Below are positions 54,545-62,657 of a stretch of 64,000 bases of DNA, piece by piece (the first letter of the stretch is position 1; the number at the start of each line of letters is the position of its first letter). Both the position numbers and the translations under genes were made by a program. This DNA is from Oscillospiraceae bacterium (GTDB taxonomy: Bacteria; Bacillota; Clostridia; Oscillospirales; Ruminococcaceae): the NCBI GenBank assembly GCA_030533325.1, contig JAUNJJ010000002.1, positions 44,777 to 108,776 of the forward strand, written 5' to 3'. Below the pieces are notes generated by a model. It was not told where the DNA came from, ran no database searches, and saw only the letters and a list, made by a program, of their open reading frames with translations.

Positions 54545-55996
54545 TTATCTCCCCGCTGTCGAGGTATATCCCGACAAAAATCCCTCATACCATTTTTCAA
54601 AGGCTGCATCATCAGTATAGGAAGATATTACGGATGTACGATTCTCGCCTCCTGCTATTCTTTCCTGTGCAGCCGCCTTGTCTTCAGAAGCAGTCCGGCT
54701 GATATAATCTCCGAGGAAATCTCTTATCTTATCAGAATTATCATATGGAGGGGCAGTATAAAGTTCACGGGAATTTATCTCATTGATAGCAATATTAAGT
54801 GTATCCTGAATTATTCCGCTTACAGAGCTTTCTGCGGAAGATATTTTTTCATAATCACTCGCCGCCTTTTTGACAGGAAGATAACCGGAATTTACAGCAT
54901 ATTTAATATTTCTGGTCTCATCAGTAAACCATTTCAGAAATACTGCACAGGCGTATTCCGTCTTTTGATCCGAATCTGTAACACACATTCCTGCACCCTG
55001 CTGAACAACATAAGGAGAAGTTCCCTCAAAATCCGGCACAGGAAGCACCATACTCTCAATCGGATAACTGTTGTCATCATCGACAGTTACCTCTGAAGGG
55101 AAATATGCAGCTCCTGTGGTAGAGCAGATAAGGGCTATGATATCTCCTGTTTTTGCATCATCGGAACGGAATCTGTTGTTTGCCGCATAGTAACCCTTTA
55201 CAAAGGGTACGTAATAATTCTCCCACAGCCTCTTTACAACGGTCTTATCTGATACAGGAGTAACTGTACCGTCTGCACTGACAGACTCAAACGGACTGCC
55301 CAGCTGCTTTGCACCGATTATCATATAATTTGCCATAGAATCTCTTCCAAAAAACGCCTTCCCGTCATTTGGAATATCAGGTGTAAGGGCGTCAGTATAT
55401 TCATAATATTTTCCGGATACCTCCGCAAGTCCCTCCCATGTGGAAAGATCCCCGGTGGTCACTCCCACAGAACCGGCAAATTTATCCCAGTCGGTCCTGT
55501 TAAGTACCATTATCTCAGTGCTTTTGGCAACAGGGAATATTTTGAGACTACCGTCACCTGCAAATCTGCCCTCACTGATATACCCGGGGATATATTCACT
55601 CAGTTCCTCATCAGTGAAATACTGCCCTATATCCGCAAGTTTTCCTGCCTTGTCAGCAAGATATGCAGTTTCCGAATAGGCTGCAAAAATATCCGGAAGT
55701 TCCTCAGCACCCACATCATTATTGACCGCTGCGATAACACTGTCATAAAGCTCCGAAACAGTATTTTTAGAAAGTGCTTCCACAATAATGCCTTTTTCCA
55801 TTCCGGCAGTCTGGTTGAACTCATCCACCATTTCATCGAACATCGTCTGCTGAACACCGTTATAGTAATGCCATACAGTCACAGTAACAGGGTCATTTTT
55901 ATCAAGAAGTTTATCGTATCCCTCCGAGCAGCTGCATAATGCACCAAGTGCTGAAACAACGGAGACTGCCAGTGCAGTAAGCTTATTTCTTTTCAT
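54545..55996 (-). CDS. Extracellular solute-binding lipoprotein paired with a c-di-GMP protein
   Basis: 483 residues from the ATG at 55996, selected for GAGGAAC upstream; an earlier in-frame start adds 17 residues without a good site. Lipoprotein signal peptide (lipobox around ALCSC, Cys21 or Cys23), then the fold of ABC-type sugar-binding proteins: VTVWHYYNGVQQTMFDEMV near the N-terminus, ELPDIFAAYSE and a Trp/Tyr-rich centre. No permease or ATPase genes are adjacent; instead the next gene is the Cache/GGDEF/EAL protein. I infer a ligand-sensing role, presenting bound solute to the Cache domain. Ligand unknown. Confidence 0.85.
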   Translation of the reverse strand: MKRNKLTALAVSVVSALGALCSCSEGYDKLLDKNDPVTVTVWHYYNGVQQTMFDEMVDEFNQTAGMEKGIIVEALSKNTVSELYDSVIAAVNNDVGAEELPDIFAAYSETAYLADKAGKLADIGQYFTDEELSEYIPGYISEGRFAGDGSLKIFPVAKSTEIMVLNRTDWDKFAGSVGVTTGDLSTWEGLAEVSGKYYEYTDALTPDIPNDGKAFFGRDSMANYMIIGAKQLGSPFESVSADGTVTPVSDKTVVKRLWENYYVPFVKGYYAANNRFRSDDAKTGDIIALICSTTGAAYFPSEVTVDDDNSYPIESMVLPVPDFEGTSPYVVQQGAGMCVTDSDQKTEYACAVFLKWFTDETRNIKYAVNSGYLPVKKAASDYEKISSAESSVSGIIQDTLNIAINEINSRELYTAPPYDNSDKIRDFLGDYISRTASEDKAAAQERIAGGENRTSVISSYTDDAAFEKWYEGFLSGYTSTAGR

Positions 55997-56060
55997 AACT
56001 GTTCCTCGATTCTTTTTTGTAATGCAGTGATAAAATCTGTCGGCCATACTCTTTGTAATA

Positions 56061-56088
56061 ATTATACCAAAAAAATCTTAAATGTCAA
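56061..56088 (-). promoter_or_regulatory. Promoter of the solute-binding/GGDEF-EAL operon
   Basis: Minus strand TTGACA (56088-56083), 16-base spacer, extended TGG-TATAAT (56066-56061), 65 bases before the start at 55996. Confidence 0.7.
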
Positions 56089-56165
56089 GTATAATATCGC
56101 AAACCGCCGGATATATAAGTAAATCAATACTATATCCGGAAGTAAAATCAGAAATACGGTTTTGT

Positions 56166-56199
56166 ACTGTACACACGGCTGATCCCCTATGTGCACAGT
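56166..56199. promoter_or_regulatory. Inverted repeat between divergent c-di-GMP units
   Basis: ACTGTACACA and TGTGCACAGT (nine of ten paired) with a 14-base centre, upstream of both the 56083 and 56219 promoters. Candidate operator shared by both. Confidence 0.4.
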
Positions 56200-56218
56200 T
56201 TATTTTACTGTTTTTGTA

Positions 56219-56247
56219 TTGTGTTTTCGGTTCAAACGTGTTATAAT
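56219..56247 (+). promoter_or_regulatory. Promoter of the degenerate-GGDEF/EAL gene
   Basis: TTGTGT (56219-56224), 17-base spacer, TATAAT (56242-56247). The -35 is weak, consistent with activation. Confidence 0.5.
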
Positions 56248-56297
56248 AACTAAAGAAGTATTTTATGATATATCCGGTTAAACGAAAGGGGATTGTT

Positions 56298-58715
56298 ATG
56301 GACAGTAATAAACTATACCTGAATTCATATATGACATATAATCGCAGTACTGGTGGTTTCAGATATTCTCCGGATTGCAGTATTATGTTTGCTGCAGTTT
56401 TTGACGAACGTCCTGTATGGGAAATATTCCGCCAGAGCAGTATTGCTTCAAAACGTGCTGTAAACGAAATAAAAAATACTGTACAGTCAATGGACAAATC
56501 AGAACTGCCTCCGGTAGTTTTTTCTGAATTCAATCTGAGATCCGGAAACGGACAGTATCGCAAGTTCAACCTTACTTTTTCCGCTTCAGAAAACGAAATT
56601 CTGATAACCTTCAGTTGTATCAGTGATGTATCACTGCGTATAACAGATGAACTTACAGGTCTTCTTAACAGAAAAACATTTTCGCATGAACTCGACGAAG
56701 TGGTAAAAAGCAGAACTGACGAAGAAATAAAGGACTATATTGTTGTTTACCTTGATGTACTCAGATTCAAGGTTATCAATGACGTATTCGGTTCCGGAAA
56801 AGGCGATGAAATTCTGATTCATATCGCAGGAGTTATTTCCGGTGCAGTAAAAGACAGCGGACTCGGATGCCGTATCGGTTCAGACCGGTTTCTCCTCCTC
56901 GCAAAATGCCCTGATGAACATAAGGAAAGTTTTATAACTGCTCTCTTTGAAAAGATTGCCGAGTTTGAACTGTCGTTTGAGATAACATGCAATGCCGGAA
57001 TATACAAGATAACCGACAGGTCAGTATCTGCAGAGTCAGCTATAGACCGTGCTATTATGGCCCAGAAATCCATCAAAGGCAGCTACACCCGACAGTATGC
57101 CTGTTATACCGAGGAACTGCGAAAAGAACTTATTACTGAGCAGGAGATATCAGGTCTGATGCGTACAGCTCTTGCTGAAGAACAGTTTGTCGTATACTAT
57201 CAGCCACAGTACAACCATACAACAGGTATGCTTGTGGGAGCTGAGGCACTTGTAAGGTGGCTTCATCCTGAAAGAGGTCTTGTTTCTCCGGGAATTTTCA
57301 TTCCTATTTTTGAGAAGAACGGATTTATCACAAAACTCGATATGTACGTGTTTGAAAAGGCATGCATATTTCTGAGAAAATGCATGGACAATAATATTCA
57401 TATGGTTCCGGTATCCATCAATCTTACCAGATACGATATTTTCAGTCCTGATTTCATTGACAATCTTGAAAATATCCGCCGGAAATACGATGTTCCTTCC
57501 AAATATATCCGTATCGAAATAACCGAATCAGCTGCACTCGGAAACAGTGAATTTATCAATGATGCGGTACACAAACTGCACAGCTTCGGCTATATCGTCG
57601 AAATGGACGACTTCGGCAGCGGATACTCGTCACTCAATATATTAAAGGACATTGATTTTGATATAATAAAACTTGACATGAAATTCCTCGAAAAGGAACA
57701 CGGCGAAAACAACCGCGGCGGCACTATTCTGAGTTCAGTTGTCCGTATGGTAAACTGGCTTGGTCTCCCTGTTATAGCCGAAGGCGTGGAAACCGTTAAA
57801 CAGGCTGATTTTCTTGGAAGCATCGGCTGTGATTATATCCAGGGCTATCTTTACTCAAAGCCGCTTCCTGAAGAACAGTATGAAAAACTCATAAGCGGAA
57901 GTGCAGTAGGTGCAACCATACCTCAGATGAATCTTATTGACACACTTAACTCCTCTGATTTCTGGTCAAATGATTCCATGGATACCCTCATTTTCAGCAG
58001 TTTTGTAGGCGGAGCAGCTATATTCGAATACAGAAACGGAAAGATAGAGATTCTGAGGGTAAATAAAAAATATCTCCAGGAAATCTCAATGAATATGTCC
58101 GAAAAAGACCTTATAAAATCAGATTCTTTGAGTGCTCTGAATGATGAAGACAGAAAAATCTACACGGATATGCTGGATCGCATCATAGAAACAGGCAGCG
58201 AACAGGAGTGTGAAACGTGGAGAACACTTAATTCATCATGCTGCGGCGAAGAACGAATCTGTCTGCGAAGTACAGTTCAGCTCATAGGAAAAAGCCGTGG
58301 CCACTACCTGTTCTATGCAATGATCAGAAATATAACTGCTGAAAAGCTCCATCTCCAGAGTATGGCTGCGGAAGAAAAAAATCTTAAAATGGCTGCGGAA
58401 CAGGTAAATATCTTCCTCTGGGAATACAATATCATTACAAAGGAAATGAAACCGTGTTTCCGTTGTATGAGAGAACTCGGACTCCCTGCACTGATAAGAA
58501 ATTATCCGGACCCGCTTTTCGAATCAGGTCTCTTCCCGCAGGATTATTCAGAAATGTACTATGACTGGATGAAGCAGCTTGAAAACGGAGTAAAATCACT
58601 TGAAGGTGTAATCCCGCTGACGCCTGACAGAATTCCGTTCATGGTACGCTATACAACCGAATTTGATGAAACCGGACGCCCGATTAAGGCATACGGCTCT
58701 GCCACACCGGTATAA
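56298..58715 (+). CDS. Cytoplasmic GGDEF(degenerate)-EAL-PAS phosphodiesterase
   Basis: 805 residues from the ATG at 56298 (AAAGGGG upstream). No membrane helix. A short PAS-like N-terminus (1-115) is followed by GGDEF at about 120-280 with the degenerate loop RIGSDRF. An intact EAL domain lies at about 285-540: AEALVRW, ITESAA, DDFGSGYSS, IIKLDMKFL and AEGVE. A C-terminal PAS-like region of about 250 residues follows. Predicted to hydrolyse c-di-GMP under control of cytoplasmic PAS sensing. Divergent from the Cache-GGDEF-EAL unit with which it shares the regulatory gap 55997-56297. Confidence 0.9.
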   Translation: MDSNKLYLNSYMTYNRSTGGFRYSPDCSIMFAAVFDERPVWEIFRQSSIASKRAVNEIKNTVQSMDKSELPPVVFSEFNLRSGNGQYRKFNLTFSASENEILITFSCISDVSLRITDELTGLLNRKTFSHELDEVVKSRTDEEIKDYIVVYLDVLRFKVINDVFGSGKGDEILIHIAGVISGAVKDSGLGCRIGSDRFLLLAKCPDEHKESFITALFEKIAEFELSFEITCNAGIYKITDRSVSAESAIDRAIMAQKSIKGSYTRQYACYTEELRKELITEQEISGLMRTALAEEQFVVYYQPQYNHTTGMLVGAEALVRWLHPERGLVSPGIFIPIFEKNGFITKLDMYVFEKACIFLRKCMDNNIHMVPVSINLTRYDIFSPDFIDNLENIRRKYDVPSKYIRIEITESAALGNSEFINDAVHKLHSFGYIVEMDDFGSGYSSLNILKDIDFDIIKLDMKFLEKEHGENNRGGTILSSVVRMVNWLGLPVIAEGVETVKQADFLGSIGCDYIQGYLYSKPLPEEQYEKLISGSAVGATIPQMNLIDTLNSSDFWSNDSMDTLIFSSFVGGAAIFEYRNGKIEILRVNKKYLQEISMNMSEKDLIKSDSLSALNDEDRKIYTDMLDRIIETGSEQECETWRTLNSSCCGEERICLRSTVQLIGKSRGHYLFYAMIRNITAEKLHLQSMAAEEKNLKMAAEQVNIFLWEYNIITKEMKPCFRCMRELGLPALIRNYPDPLFESGLFPQDYSEMYYDWMKQLENGVKSLEGVIPLTPDRIPFMVRYTTEFDETGRPIKAYGSATPV

Positions 58716-58722
58716 TACAAAG

Positions 58723-58763
58723 ACAAAAAACCGATATGACCTCAGAGCATATCGGTTTTTTGT
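58723..58763. terminator. Terminator between convergent EAL and CAP genes
   Basis: ACAAAAAACCGATATG and CATATCGGTTTTTTGT form a 16-bp perfect stem around a nine-base loop, with A- and T-runs for both directions. Confidence 0.92.
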
Positions 58764-58792
58764 TTAACGCAAAATTATATGCATTCAATATA

Positions 58793-59632
58793 TTATGAAA
58801 ATAACTGAACCCAGTAATGATGATATTCACTGTCCGTTTCAAAATATCCAACGCCCATATAAGTATAGTTTTCGCTTATCATATTTGCGTAGTGATCAGG
58901 CGAATTCATCCACTGATCAAATACCTCTGCAGGAGTTGACCTTCCTGCTGCAATATTTTCACCCATATATCCGGGAGCAACTCCTACCTCAGCATATATA
59001 GTATACCATCCGCTTCCGTCAGGCCGGACATGATCAAAGTTTCTGAATATTTCTTCCGCACGGATATCAGCTGCACGATTAAGCCCTTCACTTCCTGAAA
59101 GCATTTTTATTCCAAGCTCTGCACGCTTTTCATTTACAAGTCTTAAGACCTCACGCTGAAATTCGGTTGCCGATTCGGGAATGAATATCTCATCAGTTTT
59201 TTCCGTCTCTGCTTCAGTTACAGCGGGAGGCTCAGGAGGCGGCTGTGGTGCAGGTTCTGTTTCCTGTACCTGCGGCGGTTCTGTTTTTATCTCTTCCGTA
59301 ACAGGTACTTCGGTTACCGGAGGTTCTGTCTGAACAGAAGTTGTTGTTTCAGAAGAAGTTTCTGCGGCAGTAGTCCCTTCGGAAGTAACTGAAGTAACAG
59401 TCTTCGCTGCAGTAACTGTAACCGTTGAAACCACGGATGTCTGCGGAAATGTGTATATCACAGCAGAAGCTGTGCCTGTTTCAGTGAATAAAACGGAAGT
59501 TTCATTCATAATCTGAGTATTGTTTTCAGGTATATTTTCATCAGCCGTTCTTCCAAGCGATGCAACGCCAAGAGCTGATGAAAGCGCAATAACGGCTACA
59601 GAAACCACCGCTGAAATCGTATCTCTTTTCAA
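58793..59632 (-). CDS. Secreted CAP-domain (SCP/PR1-like) protein
   Basis: 279 residues. It starts at a TTG (59632) eight bases after GGGAGG; no ATG fits as well. An N-terminal hydrophobic segment (about 6-25) acts as signal or anchor, then a long Thr/Glu/Pro-rich linker (about 40-150, with PQPPPEPP). The CAP domain (about 157-279) carries VNEKRAELG, AADIRAEEI, FDHVRPDG, GENIAAG, WMNSPDH and the C-terminal YYWVQLF-type end (HHYWVQLFS). The His/Glu set of CAP proteins is present. Exact role of bacterial YkwD-like CAP proteins is not settled. Monocistronic. Confidence 0.9.
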   Translation of the reverse strand: MKRDTISAVVSVAVIALSSALGVASLGRTADENIPENNTQIMNETSVLFTETGTASAVIYTFPQTSVVSTVTVTAAKTVTSVTSEGTTAAETSSETTTSVQTEPPVTEVPVTEEIKTEPPQVQETEPAPQPPPEPPAVTEAETEKTDEIFIPESATEFQREVLRLVNEKRAELGIKMLSGSEGLNRAADIRAEEIFRNFDHVRPDGSGWYTIYAEVGVAPGYMGENIAAGRSTPAEVFDQWMNSPDHYANMISENYTYMGVGYFETDSEYHHYWVQLFS

Positions 59633-59851
59633 ACCAATCCCTCCCGATAAATGTTTATAAGCTTATTATATACTATTGACAAATTCATGTCAATTATTCA
59701 GCGAATTTTTGCAACATTACACATCGAACATATTGGTTAACTTATGCCTTCTTCACATAAATATTTTTTTCTATACTTTTTCAAAAAAACTTCCCACAAA
59801 AAAACCTGATAATTTTCATTAAAAATTATAAAGAAAATTATCAAAAAAACA
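59633..59851. other. AT-rich gap without a recognised gene
   Basis: Between the CAP gene and the tRNA promoter the sequence is strongly AT-rich with long A-runs (59760-59850) and no coding frame that I can support. The CAP gene's promoter must lie here; candidate AT-rich -10 sequences exist but no convincing -35 pair. Confidence 0.6.
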
Positions 59852-59880
59852 TTGACAAGCGACTGAATTTATGATATAAT
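59852..59880 (+). promoter_or_regulatory. Consensus sigma-A promoter for tRNA-Trp
   Basis: TTGACA (59852-59857), 17-base spacer, TATAAT (59875-59880): a perfect consensus, as expected for a stable-RNA gene starting 32 bases downstream. Confidence 0.9.
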
Positions 59881-59911
59881 TATAAACGTTGACGACAACT
59901 TTATAAAACAT

Positions 59912-59982
59912 AGGGGTGTGGTTCAATGGTAGAATAGGGGTCTCCAAAACCTTTGACGTGAGTTCGATTCTTACCACCCCTG
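59912..59982 (+). tRNA. tRNA-Trp (anticodon CCA)
   Basis: 71 bases. Acceptor arm AGGGGTG/CACCCCT, D-arm with AATGGTAGA, anticodon arm GGGGT-CTCCAAA-ACCTT giving anticodon CCA at 59944-59946, T-arm GTGAG-TTCGATT-CTTAC, discriminator G. CCA end is not encoded. It is solitary, with its own promoter and terminator. Confidence 0.95.
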
Positions 59983-59986
59983 CTTC

Positions 59987-60019
59987 AAAAGCCTTCGGTT
60001 TCCGAAGGCTTTTTATTTT
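59987..60019 (+). terminator. Terminator after tRNA-Trp
   Basis: AAAAGCCTTCGG and CCGAAGGCTTTT with a three-base loop, followed by ATTTTG. Confidence 0.92.
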
Positions 60020-60027
60020 GTATCGAA

Positions 60028-60063
60028 CAATAACTCCGGCAGTTTTTTCTGCCGGAGTTATTG
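60028..60063 (-). terminator. Terminator of the MATE gene
   Basis: CAATAACTCCGGCAG and CTGCCGGAGTTATTG form a perfect 15-bp stem with a six-base loop, directly after the minus-strand stop at 60064. Confidence 0.85.
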
Positions 60064-61434
60064 TTATATCTTCTCTACTATATTACTGATCCAGATTCCC
60101 TTCTTAATAAGGATATATCCAATCACAAGTTTTATTATATCCGCCGCCTGAACAACAGCATATACAGCAAATATTGAGATTCCTGTATACTTACATAAAA
60201 CAAACGCAGCCGGAACAGGAACGACCCAGGTGAATACACTGTCAAACAGAAAAGTAATAAAGGTTTTTCCTCCCGACCGTATAGTGAAGTACAGAGCATT
60301 CAGAAGTCCCTGTACAGGGAAGAAAAGTGCTGTTATAATGATAAACCACTTTCCATAGTTTTTTATACTGTCCGTGGTCTCATAAAACTGAGGAAATATT
60401 CCTGACAGCGAAACAAGTATCAGACAAAGTCCTACACAAATCAATCCGGAAAATTTCGTCAAACTGAACGCATCCTTCTGTGCTTTTTCGTATTCGGAAG
60501 CTCCGAGCGTCTGTCCGATAATGATTCCGACAGCCGAACCCAGCGCAACAAATACAACATTAAGAAGATTGCATATAGCATTTGAAATATTCATACCTGC
60601 CACAACTTCAAGGCTCCTTATAGAATAACACTGCGTCATTGCTGCCATACCGCCTGCCCACATAAATTCATTAAAAAATATCGGCGAGCCTTTTTTCAGA
60701 ATCTCGGCAAATACACTTTTCGGTACCAGCAGAGTCCTGTAAATTCCCTGAAGGAACCTGTGTTTTTTTCTCTGAACAGTAGACCATATAATAACAATAA
60801 GAAATTCAACCACCCTTGCCATTACAGTAGCCACTGCTGCTCCGCGTACTCCCATAGCCGGTGCCCCGAATTTTCCATATATAAGAATGTAGTTAAATAC
60901 AATATCAACCACTACGGATACAACGCCGCCGACCATCGGTTTGAGACTTTCTCCGGTTTCCCTGAGGCTGCTCGCATAAACCTGTGTCATCGAGAACGGA
61001 ATCATACCCAAAACCATAATCAAAAGGTACTGACGTGCATATTCCATAGTGAGAACCGGATCAACCGAATTGCTCTCCCCCTGAAGATACAGTCCTATAA
61101 GCCAGCGACTTCCAAACGTAAAACACGCCATTCCGCACATCAGTATAAATGTACTTATCCACATCTTAATTCTGAAGGTATTTCTGAATCCTTCAGTATT
61201 TCCCTGACCGAAATACTGTGCTCCGTATATTCCCGGCCCGCTTATTCCTCCGAAAATGGCAAGGTTATAAACAAACATAAGCTGTCCTGCAATAGATACT
61301 GCGGTCATAGCCTCCGTTCCGAGACTTCCGACCATAAGATTGTCTATAAGACCTACCATATTAGTGATGCCGTTCTGTATCATCATTGGAACAGCCAGCT
61401 TCAGAGCGCGTCTGTATACTGGTTTTTTAAACAT
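60064..61434 (-). CDS. MATE-family efflux transporter
   Basis: 456 residues from the ATG at 61434 (GGAAGGGG seven bases upstream); an in-frame ATG two codons earlier sits too close to the ribosome site. Twelve hydrophobic helices in two related halves, beginning YRRALKLAVPMMIQNG and NLMVGSLG, typical of the MATE drug/sodium antiporters of the DinF/NorM kind. Exports cationic or hydrophobic compounds; substrate not predictable. Follows the HPr-like gene but is separated by a terminator. Confidence 0.93.
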   Translation of the reverse strand: MFKKPVYRRALKLAVPMMIQNGITNMVGLIDNLMVGSLGTEAMTAVSIAGQLMFVYNLAIFGGISGPGIYGAQYFGQGNTEGFRNTFRIKMWISTFILMCGMACFTFGSRWLIGLYLQGESNSVDPVLTMEYARQYLLIMVLGMIPFSMTQVYASSLRETGESLKPMVGGVVSVVVDIVFNYILIYGKFGAPAMGVRGAAVATVMARVVEFLIVIIWSTVQRKKHRFLQGIYRTLLVPKSVFAEILKKGSPIFFNEFMWAGGMAAMTQCYSIRSLEVVAGMNISNAICNLLNVVFVALGSAVGIIIGQTLGASEYEKAQKDAFSLTKFSGLICVGLCLILVSLSGIFPQFYETTDSIKNYGKWFIIITALFFPVQGLLNALYFTIRSGGKTFITFLFDSVFTWVVPVPAAFVLCKYTGISIFAVYAVVQAADIIKLVIGYILIKKGIWISNIVEKI

Positions 61435-61450
61435 AATCATTCCCCTTCCA

Positions 61451-61491
61451 GAAAAATACGCTGCCAGAACCATATCCGGTTTCAGCAGCGT
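61451..61491 (-). terminator. Terminator of the HPr-like gene
   Basis: Minus strand ACGCTGC ... GCAGCGT with an inner AACC/GGTT pairing and then ATTTTTC. Starts about 50 bases past the stop at 61543. Confidence 0.65.
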
Positions 61492-61542
61492 GATAAATCA
61501 TATACAATAAACATTCCTGCAACAGAAAACTCTTCTGAAAAA

Positions 61543-61770
61543 TCAGACTTCCCACTTTCTGAATTTACTCAGTTCAGTTTCTGAACAGTCTATAAGCTTA
61601 AGATTAAAACTGCCTGTATCCATGATGGAAGCTATACCAAGAGTACTCTTGGCATCAACATTTGTCTCACCCTGAATCGCTCTCGCAGATCCGTTGAGCA
61701 TAGTAGCACATTCCATAAATTCTCTGAAATCCTTTAATGTATTAAGTCTTACGGTTATTATATTTTCCAT
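61543..61770 (-). CDS. HPr-like protein lacking the active-site histidine
   Basis: 75 residues with the HPr fold signature: an early strand ITVRLNTLKDFREF, then VDAKSTLGIAS and a C-terminal strand. HPr carries His15 in GLHARPA for PEP-dependent phosphorylation; the corresponding stretch here, MLNGSARAIQ, has no His. The regulatory Ser46 region is retained (AKSTLG). It may therefore act like Crh, as a regulatory HPr paralogue phosphorylated only on serine, or in another role. Short, monocistronic, own terminator. AGGAAGG lies ahead of the ATG. Confidence 0.8.
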   Translation of the reverse strand: MENIITVRLNTLKDFREFMECATMLNGSARAIQGETNVDAKSTLGIASIMDTGSFNLKLIDCSETELSKFRKWEV

Positions 61771-61920
61771 GATATTATTCCTTCCTGCATTCGTTCAAGC
61801 AAAATTTAAGCATTACTATTATACATCATTTTATTTCAAAGGTCAATAATGAAATATTATATTTCCTGAAACATTTACTGTAAGATTCTTCGGTTTCATA
61901 TGCTTATCTGCGATAAAAAA

Positions 61921-61950
61921 TATAACGCCAAACAGAAGTCTGGCGTTATA
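61921..61950. repeat. Hairpin A (perfect 10-bp arms)
   Basis: TATAACGCCA and TGGCGTTATA around AACAGAAGTC. Related to hairpin B at 62048-62077, which keeps the loop and has compensating arm changes. Confidence 0.6.
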
Positions 61951-62047
61951 CCGGATTGTTTATTTTACCATTTATTTTATTTCTTTTAGTATTGAAATAC
62001 ATACCCTCTCCTAAGATTTTTTCACCCTTAACCGATTACAGATAAAT

Positions 62048-62077
62048 TATAACACAAAACAAAAGTCTGGTGTTATA
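62048..62077. repeat. Hairpin B, diverged copy of hairpin A
   Basis: TATAACAC and GTGTTATA around a loop ending AAAAGTCTG. The arms differ from hairpin A at matched positions (G-C to A-T), so pairing is preserved. Confidence 0.55.
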
Positions 62078-62179
62078 GTGGAGGCTTTGTTTTTCCATTT
62101 ATTTCTATTGACATTACTTCATTCGTATTTTTCGCTTTTCAGGTAAGTCCCTGATGTCTCCTGAACAATGTGATATGAG

Positions 62180-62262
62180 GCAAAAGTCTACGGTATCATC
62201 TGCTTCGGAATGGGACTAACACTCAGGGAAGGAAACCGGGAATATTTCTATGAGCAGTTAGA
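62180..62262 (+). pseudogene. Remnant of an SPL-family radical SAM protein gene
   Basis: The frame reads AKVYGIICFGMGLTLREGNR followed by EYFYEQLD, which I recognise from the C-terminal end of spore-photoproduct-lyase-like radical SAM proteins; upstream and downstream sequence lacks the rest. A short decayed fragment. Other than this and the hairpins, 61771-62490 holds no supported gene. Confidence 0.5.
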
Positions 62263-62495
62263 CCGTTCGGATGTAGGATTTCCGACATACTTATATGTAA
62301 TTTTTCCTACATCCTTATTATATTATTTGCAATTATCTTAAATGTTCAGATATCATTATCCCGTCAAGTAACAGAATACAGCCAACAAATGAGTATTTCA
62401 GATATCAGAGAGAAAAAGCAACGAAGAGAAAGCAGGCAAGAGAATCTGCATGAGTTTAATGTCAGAATTTCGCAAATTAGAAAATCACCACTTTT

Positions 62496-62635
62496 TGAAA
62501 TAAGGAGATGTTTTGAGTTCGCTTATTTCAAGATTAAGATCATTTTTTGAAATAACATCAAAGAATTTTAGTTTTTATTTCAGCTTCTTGTTGACTTTCT
62601 GAAATAAGCAGGGTATAATATATATAGTTATTTCA
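62496..62635. promoter_or_regulatory. Six-site alternating operator array (26-bp period) at the fic promoter
   Basis: TGAAATAAG or its reverse complement (last base variable) occurs at 62496, 62522, 62548, 62574, 62600 and 62627, strictly alternating in orientation with steps of 26, 26, 26, 26 and 27. Site 5 lies in the -35/-10 spacer and site 6 just after the -10, so occupancy would block transcription. Confidence 0.7.
62591..62619 (+). promoter_or_regulatory. Promoter of the fic gene
   Basis: TTGACT (62591-62596), 17-base spacer, TATAAT (62614-62619), 38 bases before the ATG, which has GGGAGGA upstream. Confidence 0.8.
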
Positions 62636-62657
62636 AAAACTATGGGAGGAATTATTT

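Noticed and set aside
62496..62635. CRISPR-like regular repeat array upstream of fic
   Set aside because: Repeats are only 9 bases, alternate in orientation and overlap the promoter, so an operator array fits better than a CRISPR.
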